Source of the DNA: Balneola sp.
GTDB taxonomy: Bacteria > Bacteroidota > Rhodothermia > Balneolales > Balneolaceae
Direction of reading: 5' to 3'
Assembly: GCA_028284195.1 (NCBI GenBank)
Contig: JANQSE010000017.1
Span: 1 to 64,000 of the forward strand
Length of the DNA: 64,000 nt
Position numbers and translations under genes: made by a program. How positions within the stretch are numbered: position 1 is the first letter of the stretch; every line of letters begins with the position of its first letter. The notes under the pieces were generated by a model. That model was not told the origin of the DNA. It did not search any database and saw only the letters and a list, made by a program, of their open reading frames with translations. Positions 15,338 through 24,441 of this stretch are shown piece after piece.

Positions 15338-17035
15338 ATGAAAAAAAATCTGCACATATTACTTCTTTCGGTTCTGTGTTTTGTTGCATCTTCCCCGCTT
15401 TGGGCTCAGGTGCAAAGCAAAAAAACAGTATCGGGTACTAAAGCTTTTGTAAAAGGCCTGGAAGCATTTGAAAACAATGAATACGAACGTTCTCTTGAGT
15501 TTTTACTGGAAGCTTCATCACAACTGGGTTCTGCATCGGGGTTAAATTATGCACTTGCTGATACTTACTTTGCCATGGAAGATATCCCTAATGCCGCTTT
15601 ATATGGTAAGCAGGCAGTAGAGCAAGCACCTGCAAACAAATGGTACCGGTTTAAACTGGCACAAATCTATCGAAATGCAGGAGAAAACCAGGCAACACTT
15701 AATGAGCTAAACACATTACTGGAATATTACCCCAATGATTACGATGCCTTATTTATGCTTGCAGATACCTACCGTGATTACGGAGAATATCTTAAATCAA
15801 ATGAAATACTTGACCAGGCTTTGAAACTAACCGGACCTGAGGTGTCTATTTATCTGTTAAAGTTTCGAAATTTTGAAGCGTTAGGTATCCGGGATTCTGC
15901 CATTGTGCAACTAGAAAACCTGCGTGATGCTGATCCTGACAATCTGAATACCCTCAATCTATTGAGCGAGTATTACGCTAGCACAGGCAAAGAAGAAAAT
16001 GCAAAAGATGTATTATCAGAAGCACTGGAAAGAAACGCCCGGGATCCGCAATCGCTCATGAATCTGGCAGGTATATATATTCAGGAGCAAAAATGGGACA
16101 GTGCCGGAATATTAATCAGTGCTTTTCTCTCAGATAAAGTGATTTTACCGGAACAAAAACTGATGGTTGCCCAATACATGGTTACTAAGCAGCAAGAAGC
16201 CCCTTTAAATACCCAACTCAAAAAACAAACAGGATTAGCGTTAGAGGCTTATACAAAGTCCTCTGTAGAATACGGCCCGGCATTTACACTTTCGGGGCAA
16301 TATTTTGCTCAAATAAATGAAGTCGATAAAGCTCTTGAAAACCTGGAAAAAGGAACCGAATTACTTCCGGAAGACGATATTGCCTGGCGACTGCGATTGC
16401 AGTTGCTGCTTAGCGAAAACCGATTAGAAGAAGCCATCGAAGTTGGGCAAAAAGCTGATAAAAATGTTCCTGAAGATTCTTTTATCCAGTTCTTTTTGGG
16501 GTCAGCTTATATGCTGGATGATCGAAATGAAGAAGCAGTTACCTGGTTAGAACAAGCCTCCCGTGCACCTGCTCGCAAACCTTTTAAATCAGTTGTGTTT
16601 TCCACTCTTGGCAATGCCTACAGCAACCTTGGTAATTCTGAAGAAGCTGATCGGGTATATGAACTGGCACTACGATACGACCCTGAGAATCATAATGCCA
16701 TGAATAATTACGCATACAATTTATCAGTTCGGGGAGAAAACCTGGAGCGCGCAAAAGAGCTGGCTTTAAGGGCCCTGGAACTGGATGCTGAGAATGCAGC
16801 CTATCTTGATACAATGGGATGGGTATTTTTTAAACTCGGAAATTATGAAAAGGCCAAACGATTCATTAAAGCTTCTGTAGATATTGATGGCAAAGATACC
16901 AGTGCCGAAGTGTTAGAACATCTGGGAGATGTATATGAAAAACTAGGCAACGTAAAAGAAGCAAAAAAATGGTGGAAACAAGCTTTGGAAAAGGATAGTA
17001 AGAGATCATATCTAAAAGAAAAAATTCAGTCTTGA
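15338..17035 (+). CDS. Secreted/periplasmic TPR protein
   Basis: The 565-residue protein has a signal peptide (LHILLLSVLCFVASSPLWAQ) and about a dozen tetratricopeptide repeats over its remaining length, with classic motifs such as ALADTYFAMEDIPNAALYGKQA, DALFMLADTYRDYGEY and LGNAYSNLGNSEEADRVYELALRYDPEN. It would act as a periplasmic scaffold. The stop overlaps the TTG start of the DUF4292 lipoprotein gene, and that gene overlaps an EnvC-like gene. This TPR, DUF4292, M23 order recurs in Bacteroidetes, pointing to a shared role in envelope or septal peptidoglycan work. Confidence 0.85.
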   Translation: MKKNLHILLLSVLCFVASSPLWAQVQSKKTVSGTKAFVKGLEAFENNEYERSLEFLLEASSQLGSASGLNYALADTYFAMEDIPNAALYGKQAVEQAPANKWYRFKLAQIYRNAGENQATLNELNTLLEYYPNDYDALFMLADTYRDYGEYLKSNEILDQALKLTGPEVSIYLLKFRNFEALGIRDSAIVQLENLRDADPDNLNTLNLLSEYYASTGKEENAKDVLSEALERNARDPQSLMNLAGIYIQEQKWDSAGILISAFLSDKVILPEQKLMVAQYMVTKQQEAPLNTQLKKQTGLALEAYTKSSVEYGPAFTLSGQYFAQINEVDKALENLEKGTELLPEDDIAWRLRLQLLLSENRLEEAIEVGQKADKNVPEDSFIQFFLGSAYMLDDRNEEAVTWLEQASRAPARKPFKSVVFSTLGNAYSNLGNSEEADRVYELALRYDPENHNAMNNYAYNLSVRGENLERAKELALRALELDAENAAYLDTMGWVFFKLGNYEKAKRFIKASVDIDGKDTSAEVLEHLGDVYEKLGNVKEAKKWWKQALEKDSKRSYLKEKIQS

Positions 17036-17793
17036 ACCTCAGAAGCAACATACCTGTTCTGATTCTGGTTTGTGTTTCACTTTATAGCTGTAAAACCACC
17101 AGAAGTATTTCTACAGAAAAAGAACAGCTATACAGGGTACAAATCCCGCTTTCTGAAGTCATTAAGAAAATACCCAATTACTCAGGTTCTTTGTTATCCG
17201 CTAAAGGAAAAGGCCGCGCCATAGTAAGCGAACCTGGTAACAGTGATCGCATAACAGTAGATTTTGAAACAGACACTGCATTAAGCCTGCTTACTTTTAA
17301 GAATCGGATAGGTATAAATGGCGGGGGCATGTTGGTTGATGCTGACTCTATCCTTATTTATAATCGTATTGATAAATATGCCCAAAAAGTTTCTGTAAAC
17401 AATGGAAGAATGACCTCTTTAAACGAACTTGCTTCCGTAAACTTGCTGGACCTGATGAATTTTAAAATTAAAGCATCTGATATAGAACACATCCTGCAAT
17501 CCGATAAAGAGTACGTACTTGGTTTTTATAATAAGGGTATAGCGCGTATCAATAAAAAAGATGGAACCGTAAGCTTTGTGGAACAGGTTCGTTCTTCGGG
17601 GCTCCCTTACTCATCCATCAATTATGAAGGTTATGGAACCATAAATGGTTACACATTGCCGCGAAAAATCACCATATTCAGTACCGACAGAGAATCAAAA
17701 GTGGTTTTCCAGGTTCGTTCATTAAAAGTTAATCCTTCAAAACTGGATCTTACGCTTAATATTCCTGAAGATATTCCCATAGAAAGAATATGA
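17032..17793 (+). CDS. DUF4292 lipoprotein
   Basis: The 253-residue protein starts at TTG 17032, overlapping the previous stop codon; no other in-frame start precedes the leader. The leader IPVLILVCVSLYSC ends in a lipobox with the lipidated cysteine at residue 20, and SCKTTRS follows. The mature part has a LolA/LolB-like beta pattern (GRAIVSEPGNSDRITVDFETDTALSLL, then IYNRIDKYAQKVSV), consistent with DUF4292 proteins, which may handle lipoproteins. It is translationally coupled to both neighbours. The site lacks Asp at +2 but has KT; outer-membrane placement is a guess. Confidence 0.75.
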   Translation: MNLRSNIPVLILVCVSLYSCKTTRSISTEKEQLYRVQIPLSEVIKKIPNYSGSLLSAKGKGRAIVSEPGNSDRITVDFETDTALSLLTFKNRIGINGGGMLVDADSILIYNRIDKYAQKVSVNNGRMTSLNELASVNLLDLMNFKIKASDIEHILQSDKEYVLGFYNKGIARINKKDGTVSFVEQVRSSGLPYSSINYEGYGTINGYTLPRKITIFSTDRESKVVFQVRSLKVNPSKLDLTLNIPEDIPIERI

Positions 17794-19109
17794 GATTTCA
17801 TGCTAACATAGTTATCGCTTCCTGCTTTATTATCCTGCTGGGATTATCTCAGGTACTTTCTGCCCAAACTTATGAAGAGAAGCGCAAGAAAATCCTCGAA
17901 AAACAAAATAGCACACGGGCAGAAATCAACGTACTTGATGCCCGGATTAAATCCTACCAACAAAAAGTTGCTAAAGCAGAAGAAGAATTCAACAAATCTT
18001 ATAAAAAATTTGAAAATCTGAACAGCCTGATTGCGCTGCAGGATGACAAAATTGGCAACCTGACTACCGAACAGGAACAAATTGCAGAAGAAATCACCCT
18101 TACCCAATCAGAAATTGATGCCCGTAAAGAAGAACTAAAGGTGTTGATTGAAAATTATAAGAGGATTCTGCTTTTTGCATATAAAAACAGCCGCTCCTCA
18201 AACCTTGAGTTACTTCTCACAGCAAACTCCTTCAATCAAATGCTGATTCGGTCTAAATACCTGAAGAAGTTTGAGGAACAAAAAGCGAAACAAGCTGAGC
18301 AGATTCGAAGAAGAAGAAACGAGCTGGATCAAATTAATATTGACCTGAAACAAAGCCTTAACAGAAATCAGATTGTTCTTCAGGAAATCCAACAGGAGAA
18401 AGAAATACTAAACGGGCAGCGATTCGAGCAAAAGAAAACAGTAGATCAAATCCGGAGTCAGGCCACTAACTTAGCTACAGAGCTTACCAAAAGCAGGGAA
18501 CAAAAAGAAGCTCTCCAAAGTGCTTTTGATGGTTTCATTGCTGAAGAAAAAGAAATAGAACGGCTAAATAATGAACGATTGGTAAAACTTGCCCGAGCAC
18601 GGCAAATTGCTGATGAAAATCTTCGAAACCGCGAAGTAGCCAAGTACTCTAAACCAATTACAACCAGTTCCGGAGTAAGTAATGAAATACTTGCCAGTAA
18701 TGAACGTATTTTTGCCAGCTCGAAAGGAGCTTTACCCTGGCCGGTAAATAGTAAAACTATTTCTAAAAGATTTGGACGAACCAGAAATCCACTATACAGT
18801 ACAGTAACTGAATATCTGGGAATTAATATTGTTGCTGACCCTGCTGCCGATGTTAAGTCTGTGGCTGACGGCTATGTATTTCAGGTAACTTCTATTACAG
18901 GATATGGGGATGTAGTGGTGGTTAAACATGGAAACTATTATACCTTCTATGGTAACCTCAGTCGCATTGATGTTCAAAAAAACCAGATCCTGAATGCAGG
19001 AGACCGGATCGGCCTTTCAGGTGTGGAACAATCGCCGTTAAGTGAAAACCTCTTCTTCGCCGTTCGCCATAAAGACTACCAGGACCCTTTAATCTGGCTT
19101 CAAAAATAG
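17790..19109 (+). CDS. EnvC-like murein hydrolase activator (coiled coil plus degenerate M23/LytM domain)
   Basis: The 439-residue exported protein has a signal peptide ending near VLSAQ, a long coiled coil (about 25-280, heptads rich in E, K, Q and R) and a C-terminal LytM fold (about 320-439). The zinc ligands of active M23 peptidases are missing: the HxxxD site reads EYLGINI, and the final HxH reads LFFAVRH. Only VVVKHGNYYTFYGNL keeps the general frame. Loss of the metal site is characteristic of EnvC, which activates periplasmic amidases at the septum rather than cutting peptidoglycan itself. The ATGA overlap with the DUF4292 gene marks it as the last gene of the envelope operon. Confidence 0.85.
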   Translation: MRFHANIVIASCFIILLGLSQVLSAQTYEEKRKKILEKQNSTRAEINVLDARIKSYQQKVAKAEEEFNKSYKKFENLNSLIALQDDKIGNLTTEQEQIAEEITLTQSEIDARKEELKVLIENYKRILLFAYKNSRSSNLELLLTANSFNQMLIRSKYLKKFEEQKAKQAEQIRRRRNELDQINIDLKQSLNRNQIVLQEIQQEKEILNGQRFEQKKTVDQIRSQATNLATELTKSREQKEALQSAFDGFIAEEKEIERLNNERLVKLARARQIADENLRNREVAKYSKPITTSSGVSNEILASNERIFASSKGALPWPVNSKTISKRFGRTRNPLYSTVTEYLGINIVADPAADVKSVADGYVFQVTSITGYGDVVVVKHGNYYTFYGNLSRIDVQKNQILNAGDRIGLSGVEQSPLSENLFFAVRHKDYQDPLIWLQK

Positions 19110-19168
19110 ATTTTTCGTCTATAATTCTGTACTCTCTGATGATTCTGAATATCAAATAACTAACAACA

Positions 19169-19624
19169 GTGGATAACCTTCCCCGTTTCTTTTTCTACGT
19201 TTCCGGACTTCTTGTTATCTCTTCGGCATTCACACTTGTAACCACCGACCTCTTAACAAAAGTGAATGATGGTACAGTACTAGGTACGGTCCTTTTCTTT
19301 GCGTTTGGCCTCACATATATGAACATGGTGGTTGTAGCAAGCCGAAGATTTATGCGGAGATTGGAAGGCCCTACACCGGCACCATATGTATTTGCAATCC
19401 TTATACTCCTTCCCCCCGCTGTTTGGGTGTACATTTATGAGAGTGGTACTGCTACTTCACCTGCTGTATATGTCCCAATGCTATTGGCTGCATGCACAAC
19501 CGGGGCCTATTTCGGGCACAAGCTTGGTTTAAAAGCTCAAATCATCTTTCAAAAAAACCTGCGCGCTTATTTTGAGCAAGACCGGCGGTTACACGAAGAA
19601 CCCGGTAACATTGAAAAAAAATGA
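19169..19624 (+). CDS. Hypothetical membrane protein with four transmembrane segments
   Basis: This 151-residue protein starts at GTG 19169. It shows four hydrophobic stretches (FYVSGLLVISSAFTLV, VLGTVLFFAFGLTYMNMVVV, YVFAILILLPPAVWVYI, VYVPMLLAACTTGAYFG) and a positively charged cytoplasmic tail (FQKNLRAYFEQDRRLHEE). I recognise no family. It lies 60 bases after the EnvC-like gene and 26 bases before a secreted peptidase gene, and may be cotranscribed with either. Confidence 0.65.
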   Translation: MDNLPRFFFYVSGLLVISSAFTLVTTDLLTKVNDGTVLGTVLFFAFGLTYMNMVVVASRRFMRRLEGPTPAPYVFAILILLPPAVWVYIYESGTATSPAVYVPMLLAACTTGAYFGHKLGLKAQIIFQKNLRAYFEQDRRLHEEPGNIEKK

Positions 19625-19649
19625 ATCTTCTAATTAAAAACTAACCCTC

Positions 19650-21023
19650 ATGAAACCACTTAAATTTCTACTAATAACAGGCTTTGCTTTTTTTATTACT
19701 ACCGGTAGTATCCTTTCCCAAACCATAACGCCCGATGAACTCCATAAAATCGGAATTGCGCCATCGGCTGACCGAATTCAAAACGACATTCAAACCCTTG
19801 TTGATTTTGGGACCCGGCATACTCTTTCAGATACGGTTTCAAGCACAAGAGGAATTGGAGCGGCCCGGCGATGGATAAAAGCCGAGTTTGAGCGTATTTC
19901 TGCCAACTGCGGAGGCTGCCTGGAAGTATTTTATGTAAGTGATGTGATTTCCGGTCAACGCAGAATTCCCGACCCGGTAAACATTGTAAACGTAGTGGCT
20001 ATACAGCGCGGAACGGCTGACCCAAACCGCTTTGTAATGATGAGTGGAGATATTGATTCGCGTGTTTCCGACCCTTTGGATGGAGTTTCTGATTCTCCCG
20101 GAGCGAATGATAACGCATCCGGAATGGCTGGTGTAATTGAATCTGCACGGGTACTTACCAAATACACGTTCCCCGGCTCTATCATGTATGTTGGATTATC
20201 AGGAGAAGAACAAGGATTGTTTGGTGGCCAGATTCTCGCCAAATATGCTTTGGATAAAGGCTGGAGAATCAAAGCCGTTCTCAACAATGATATGATCGGA
20301 AATATAAAAGGCATTAACGGTGTAATAAATAATACAACTGCCAGAGTGTTTTCGGAAGGAACCCGGGCCGTAGAAACTGAGCGAGAAGCACGGATGAGAA
20401 GATTTACCGGTGGCGAAGTAGATTCACCATCCCGGAATGTAGCTCGTTATGTAGATAAAATGGCAGATATGTACATCCCTAACCTGAATGTAATGATGAT
20501 TTATCGGTTAGACCGTTTTGGACGCGGAGGCCATCACCGCCCTTTTAATGATGCAGGCATTCCCGGTGTTCGAATTATGGAAACCAACGAAAATTATGTA
20601 ATGCAGCACCAGGATTTGAGAACAGAAAACGGAATTAAATACGGCGATACTATTGACGGCGTTGATTTTGACTATGCAGCAAAGCTCACAGGTTTAAATG
20701 CAGTAACAATGGCTGCTATGGCCTGGGCCCCGAATACACCTGTTAATGTGCAGATTCAAGGTGCGGTTCGGCCAAGCACCACATTAAAATGGGATGCCCT
20801 AAATGCCAAACAGAACCCACAACTTGCCGGGTATAAAATCTACTGGAGGCTTACCGACTCCAACCAATGGGAAAAAAGTGTATTCGTTTCTGCCGGAACT
20901 ACCGAACACACTTTGGAGAACATTGTGATCGATAATTACCTGTTCGGCGTGGCTTCTGTTTCAAAGGAAGGTTTCGAAAGCCCGGTTGTATTTCCAGGCG
21001 TAGCCGGAAGTTTTGGGGAGTGA
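19650..21023 (+). CDS. Secreted M28-family zinc aminopeptidase with C-terminal fibronectin-like domain
   Basis: The 457-residue protein has a signal peptide (FLLITGFAFFITTGSILSQ) and an M28 peptidase domain at about 90-370. Likely metal and catalytic residues lie in SGDIDSR, GANDNASG, the glutamate pair in LSGEEQGLF, NNDMIGN, and the histidine in MQHQDLRT. The last ~90 residues (PVNVQIQGAVRPSTTLKWDAL onward, with YKIYWRLTDSNQWEKSV) look like a fibronectin type III module. It would release amino acids from peptides outside the cytoplasm. No T9SS sorting domain is present, so a periplasmic location is likely. Confidence 0.85.
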   Translation: MKPLKFLLITGFAFFITTGSILSQTITPDELHKIGIAPSADRIQNDIQTLVDFGTRHTLSDTVSSTRGIGAARRWIKAEFERISANCGGCLEVFYVSDVISGQRRIPDPVNIVNVVAIQRGTADPNRFVMMSGDIDSRVSDPLDGVSDSPGANDNASGMAGVIESARVLTKYTFPGSIMYVGLSGEEQGLFGGQILAKYALDKGWRIKAVLNNDMIGNIKGINGVINNTTARVFSEGTRAVETEREARMRRFTGGEVDSPSRNVARYVDKMADMYIPNLNVMMIYRLDRFGRGGHHRPFNDAGIPGVRIMETNENYVMQHQDLRTENGIKYGDTIDGVDFDYAAKLTGLNAVTMAAMAWAPNTPVNVQIQGAVRPSTTLKWDALNAKQNPQLAGYKIYWRLTDSNQWEKSVFVSAGTTEHTLENIVIDNYLFGVASVSKEGFESPVVFPGVAGSFGE

Positions 21024-21065
21024 TTTTTTCGTGATTGGCTTTTTTTGAACAACCGATCCTTAAAA

Positions 21066-21479
21066 TCAGAGCTTTAAAAGTGAAATTTCTTTAACCAATT
21101 TAAAATCCTCGATATTAAAAGTGGCTACATCCTGAATTCCATGTGCCAGGCCAATGCTTATAATTTCAAAATCATGAATTTTAAGGCCTGAAGGAGAATA
21201 ACGATTTACCAATTCCAGTAAAATTGCCATTGATTCCTGGGTTGGATAAATAACTTCTATACCCTGAATTATTTCCTCAACAATCTCTAAAGCAAGTTCC
21301 GGGCTTAGATTATATCCTGAGGGTTTAGTTACAACTGTTAAAAACTCCGTTAAATTTTTTGATGTGGTTACGAGAGACCTCTCTCTTTGATCTATTATAT
21401 TTTTCGCTTGCCTGTAATACTTTGAATCCCTATCAATGCCATATACAAAAACATTGGTGTCAATAAGTATCCTATTCAT
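21066..21479 (-). CDS. PIN-domain ribonuclease toxin (VapC-like)
   Basis: The 137-residue protein keeps the acidic PIN residues: Asp7 in ILIDTNVFVYGID, the glutamate of LTEFLTVV, the Asp in KIHDFEIISIGLAHG, and the aspartate of ATFNIEDFK. VapC toxins are magnesium-dependent RNases that cut tRNA or rRNA. The start overlaps by 8 bp the end of a small upstream gene with antitoxin properties, as in type II toxin-antitoxin pairs. The pair sits between an M28 peptidase gene and ppx. Confidence 0.85.
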   Translation of the reverse strand: MNRILIDTNVFVYGIDRDSKYYRQAKNIIDQRERSLVTTSKNLTEFLTVVTKPSGYNLSPELALEIVEEIIQGIEVIYPTQESMAILLELVNRYSPSGLKIHDFEIISIGLAHGIQDVATFNIEDFKLVKEISLLKL

Positions 21480-21651
21480 AAACTACAGATCGTAAATCCT
21501 GATCATCAAGCTTTCCTCCAAGCTTTAAAGAACGAATATTCGGTTTTATTTTCTTTGCCTTATTAAGAGAAGACAAATACAAGTACACCTTTTTCAGTTC
21601 TGTATCAGGCAGCCGGTCTATTTCCTTTTTTATTTTCTCTTTTGTAATCAT
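21472..21651 (-). CDS. Putative VapB-like antitoxin
   Basis: A 59-residue reading frame directly upstream of the PIN toxin, starting MITKEKIKKEIDRLPDTELK and ending SVVYE. The N-terminal half is a charged amphipathic helix pair and the C-terminal part (LGGKLDDQDLRSVVYE) is the kind of extended, acidic tail antitoxins use to wrap the toxin. The stop overlaps the toxin start by 8 bp. A DNA-binding fold is not obvious; the first ~30 residues resemble the DUF2281-like/ParD-type short helical antitoxins. Confidence 0.7.
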   Translation of the reverse strand: MITKEKIKKEIDRLPDTELKKVYLYLSSLNKAKKIKPNIRSLKLGGKLDDQDLRSVVYE

Positions 21652-21787
21652 GGTTTATAGATTTTTTGACAACCTTAATTTAGCTAACGGGAAAGAAATT
21701 TCATAGGTATGCCGATGATTATATCTGAGTGGTTAAAGGCTCTGCATTTAACCTGCTTATCCGTTGCAGAGAATATCTTCTTTTTCT

Positions 21788-23377
21788 TTACCCGATTATA
21801 AACTCACTCACCACTTCAAATTTTATTTTCTTGCCGGTTACTTCCCGAAGCAAATGAGATTTTCGGCCGGCTCCCCAAATCTCAAGTTGAGGGTCGGACT
21901 GCACATACAAATGAAAAATGAGTTCATTTTTGGTAATCTCAAGATCAAATTTCTGAACGTTTTGATAATGGCTTCTATCCAACCCATCGGCAACCCTCAA
22001 AATAGCCGAAAGCCTCTTGATCCGCTTTCTGAGCTCCGGCTTTAACTTCCAATATTCATAGTGCCGTTTTTTTGGAGTAGATCGGCGATGATAACGGGCA
22101 ACGTTTGCCATAATCTCGATCTCATCCTCCCGGAACCCTTTCAGCTCAGCATTCCGGATAATGTATAGTGCATGTTTATGATGCCCTGAATGTGCTATAT
22201 GATACCCGATATCGTGCATATAGGAGGCATATTCCAAAAGCTCCCGGTCGTTGTCGTTTAATTCAAGATCAGAACCAAGTGCATCAAAAATCTTTAGAGC
22301 CATATTTGCCACATGTGTTGAATGAGTTTCGTGCCAGCGGCATTTTCTTAAAAGCTCGAATACACTTCGGCGCCTGGGATCTGCCATTTCTCCACTCCAG
22401 GGAAGCCCAATCATATCCTTTTTGAGATATCTGATAATGATACCTTCACGAAGTGCCTGAGTTGAAATTTTAACCCGTTTAATGCCAAACTCTTTCAGTA
22501 AAAAATTCATCAATATCACACCGGTATTAATAAAATCCAGACGTTTGGAATCGAGGCCGCTTACCTTTTTTCTTCCTGCACGGTCCAGTTTTATAAAGTC
22601 TTTATAAAAGGCAAAGAAATCCTTCGATGAATACTCCATTTCATTAAGGGTAACATCCACCGTCAAACCTTTTCGTGCAGCTATCATTGCTCCAATATTT
22701 TGCATGGTGCCCGAAGAACTGATAATGGTATCTGTAGGATTTTGAACAAGTGCCTTCGACACACCTTCGACTTGTTTCTTGTAGTGGGTTTCAAGCTTTG
22801 TAATATCTTCGGGCGAAATTGGATCAGATGGCTTAAAAATATCCGTCATCCTGGAAACACCAATTTTTCTACTGGTGAGATAATGAAACTTTTTGACATT
22901 CCCCAAAATAAACTCCACACTTCCGCCTCCTATATCTACCATAAGCACAGGGTCCTGGCCAAGCTTCATCCCATGCTGAACAGCATACCCGATTAGCTCC
23001 GCTTCAACATAACCGGGTATTGCATTAATTTTAATCCCATACCGGTCGATACTTTCCTGTATAAACTCCCCGCCATTTTCTGCCTCACGAATAGCACTGG
23101 TAGCGTATGCCAGTATCTTTTCGGTGTTATAGCTATCGCAAAGAACCTTAATACTTTTTAAAGCCCGCAATCCCCTGGCAAAAGCAGAGTCAGTGAGCCG
23201 CTTGCCAAGCCCGCCTTTGGCAAGCTGTACCATTTCTTTAAGATCATCTACTTTTCTAAAACTACCGTCAGAGTACAGATCTACAATAATAGCATGAAAT
23301 GAGTTTGTACCCAGATCGATAGCCGCTATTCTTTTTATCGGAACCGTTTCTCCATTTTGCCTACTGCTAATTACCAC
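21788..23377 (-). CDS. Ppx/GppA exopolyphosphatase-guanosine pentaphosphatase family, with C-terminal HD domain
   Basis: The 529-residue protein has the ASKHA-fold phosphate loops AAIDLGTNSFHAII (about 18-31) and VDIGGGSVEF, plus a catalytic ISSSGTMQN region, followed by an HD-type domain at about 345-500 (HSTHVANMALKIF, YASYMHDIGYHIAHSGHHKHALYII). This is the long, E. coli Ppx-like layout. It would hydrolyse inorganic polyphosphate and perhaps pppGpp. It is divergently transcribed from the YheT hydrolase gene, with about 65 bp between starts. Confidence 0.9.
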   Translation of the reverse strand: MVISSRQNGETVPIKRIAAIDLGTNSFHAIIVDLYSDGSFRKVDDLKEMVQLAKGGLGKRLTDSAFARGLRALKSIKVLCDSYNTEKILAYATSAIREAENGGEFIQESIDRYGIKINAIPGYVEAELIGYAVQHGMKLGQDPVLMVDIGGGSVEFILGNVKKFHYLTSRKIGVSRMTDIFKPSDPISPEDITKLETHYKKQVEGVSKALVQNPTDTIISSSGTMQNIGAMIAARKGLTVDVTLNEMEYSSKDFFAFYKDFIKLDRAGRKKVSGLDSKRLDFINTGVILMNFLLKEFGIKRVKISTQALREGIIIRYLKKDMIGLPWSGEMADPRRRSVFELLRKCRWHETHSTHVANMALKIFDALGSDLELNDNDRELLEYASYMHDIGYHIAHSGHHKHALYIIRNAELKGFREDEIEIMANVARYHRRSTPKKRHYEYWKLKPELRKRIKRLSAILRVADGLDRSHYQNVQKFDLEITKNELIFHLYVQSDPQLEIWGAGRKSHLLREVTGKKIKFEVVSEFIIG

Positions 23378-23443
23378 GAATTACCCTTGTATTAATTTGG
23401 CAACATCATACAGAAAAGATCAAAGATTTGGTAATTTAGTTGC

Positions 23444-24388
23444 ATGAAAATACCGGAGGATTTTAAGTTCGAATCGTTTAATGCCGTTTGGTGGGCTCCC
23501 GATGTACACACCCAAACAGTAATAGCCTCTTTTTCGAAAATCAATAACCCTGACCCGAAAAGGATTGAAATACCGACTCCCGATGATGATTTTCTGGAAT
23601 TGGATGTAGTTGATTTAGATAATCGAAACCTGGTTGTTGTTTTATTTCATGGGTTGGAAGGTTCCAGTGAACGGCATTACATCCGAAACCTGATGTTTGA
23701 TTTACGCAGCAAAGGTTTTTCTTCTGTCGGAGTCAATTTTCGGGGATGTGGATACAAAATAAACCGACAACGCAGATTATACCATTCAGGAGAAACCGAA
23801 GATTATAAAACCGTTTTCGAATGGGTTAACGATTATTTTCAGCAGCCACAGATTTTTGCTGTTGGATTTTCGCTGGGGGGTAATGCGTTGGTAAAATCGT
23901 TAGGGGAACTCGGCCAGGATCATCCTGTTTCAAAAGCTGTTGCTGTTTCACCTCCTTACGATCTGAAGAAAGGCTCCATAAATATGGATAAAGGATTCAA
24001 TAAAGTATATCAAAAACGCTTTTTGAATACGCTCTCAGAAAAGTCGAAATTAAAACAAAACCAATTTCCGGAATACCCGGTATTTACCGGAACGAGTGTG
24101 TATGAATTTGATGACCAGGTTACCGCACCTGTTCACGGGTTTACTGGTGCAGATGACTATTACAAAAAATGCTCCTCAGGACAGTTCTATAAATACATTC
24201 AAAAGCCCTTACTCATCATTCATTCAAAGACAGATTCTTTATGCCCGCTCCGGTATGCTCCGTTAGATGACCTGAATTCGAATAATCATATTCACACACT
24301 ATTTACTGAGGCCGGAGGACATGTTGGTTTTATTAGCTCGCCCAGAGGATGGTTGAACCGCACCATAATTGATTGGCTGAAAGCTTAA
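23444..24388 (+). CDS. YheT-family alpha/beta hydrolase
   Basis: The 314-residue protein matches the YheT/EMB8 group. It opens with WWAPDVHTQTV, a family signature, and has the VVLFHGLEGSSERHYI oxyanion strand, the NFRGCGYKINRQRRLYHSGETED segment and nucleophile elbow GFSLGGNAL (Ser). The histidine is probably in EAGGHVGFI and the acid in HSKTDSLCP. The substrate is unknown; members are carboxylesterase-like. It is followed by ypdA after 53 bases. Confidence 0.88.
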   Translation: MKIPEDFKFESFNAVWWAPDVHTQTVIASFSKINNPDPKRIEIPTPDDDFLELDVVDLDNRNLVVVLFHGLEGSSERHYIRNLMFDLRSKGFSSVGVNFRGCGYKINRQRRLYHSGETEDYKTVFEWVNDYFQQPQIFAVGFSLGGNALVKSLGELGQDHPVSKAVAVSPPYDLKKGSINMDKGFNKVYQKRFLNTLSEKSKLKQNQFPEYPVFTGTSVYEFDDQVTAPVHGFTGADDYYKKCSSGQFYKYIQKPLLIIHSKTDSLCPLRYAPLDDLNSNNHIHTLFTEAGGHVGFISSPRGWLNRTIIDWLKA

Positions 24389-24441
24389 AACGATTCGTAT
24401 CTTATCGCTGTTTGTACAACTTCATTTAAAAAAGAAAATAC

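Noticed and set aside
21716-21785. Complete tRNA gene in the vapB-ppx gap
   Set aside because: Only a D-arm-like motif and one stem are present; no acceptor or T arm can be drawn.
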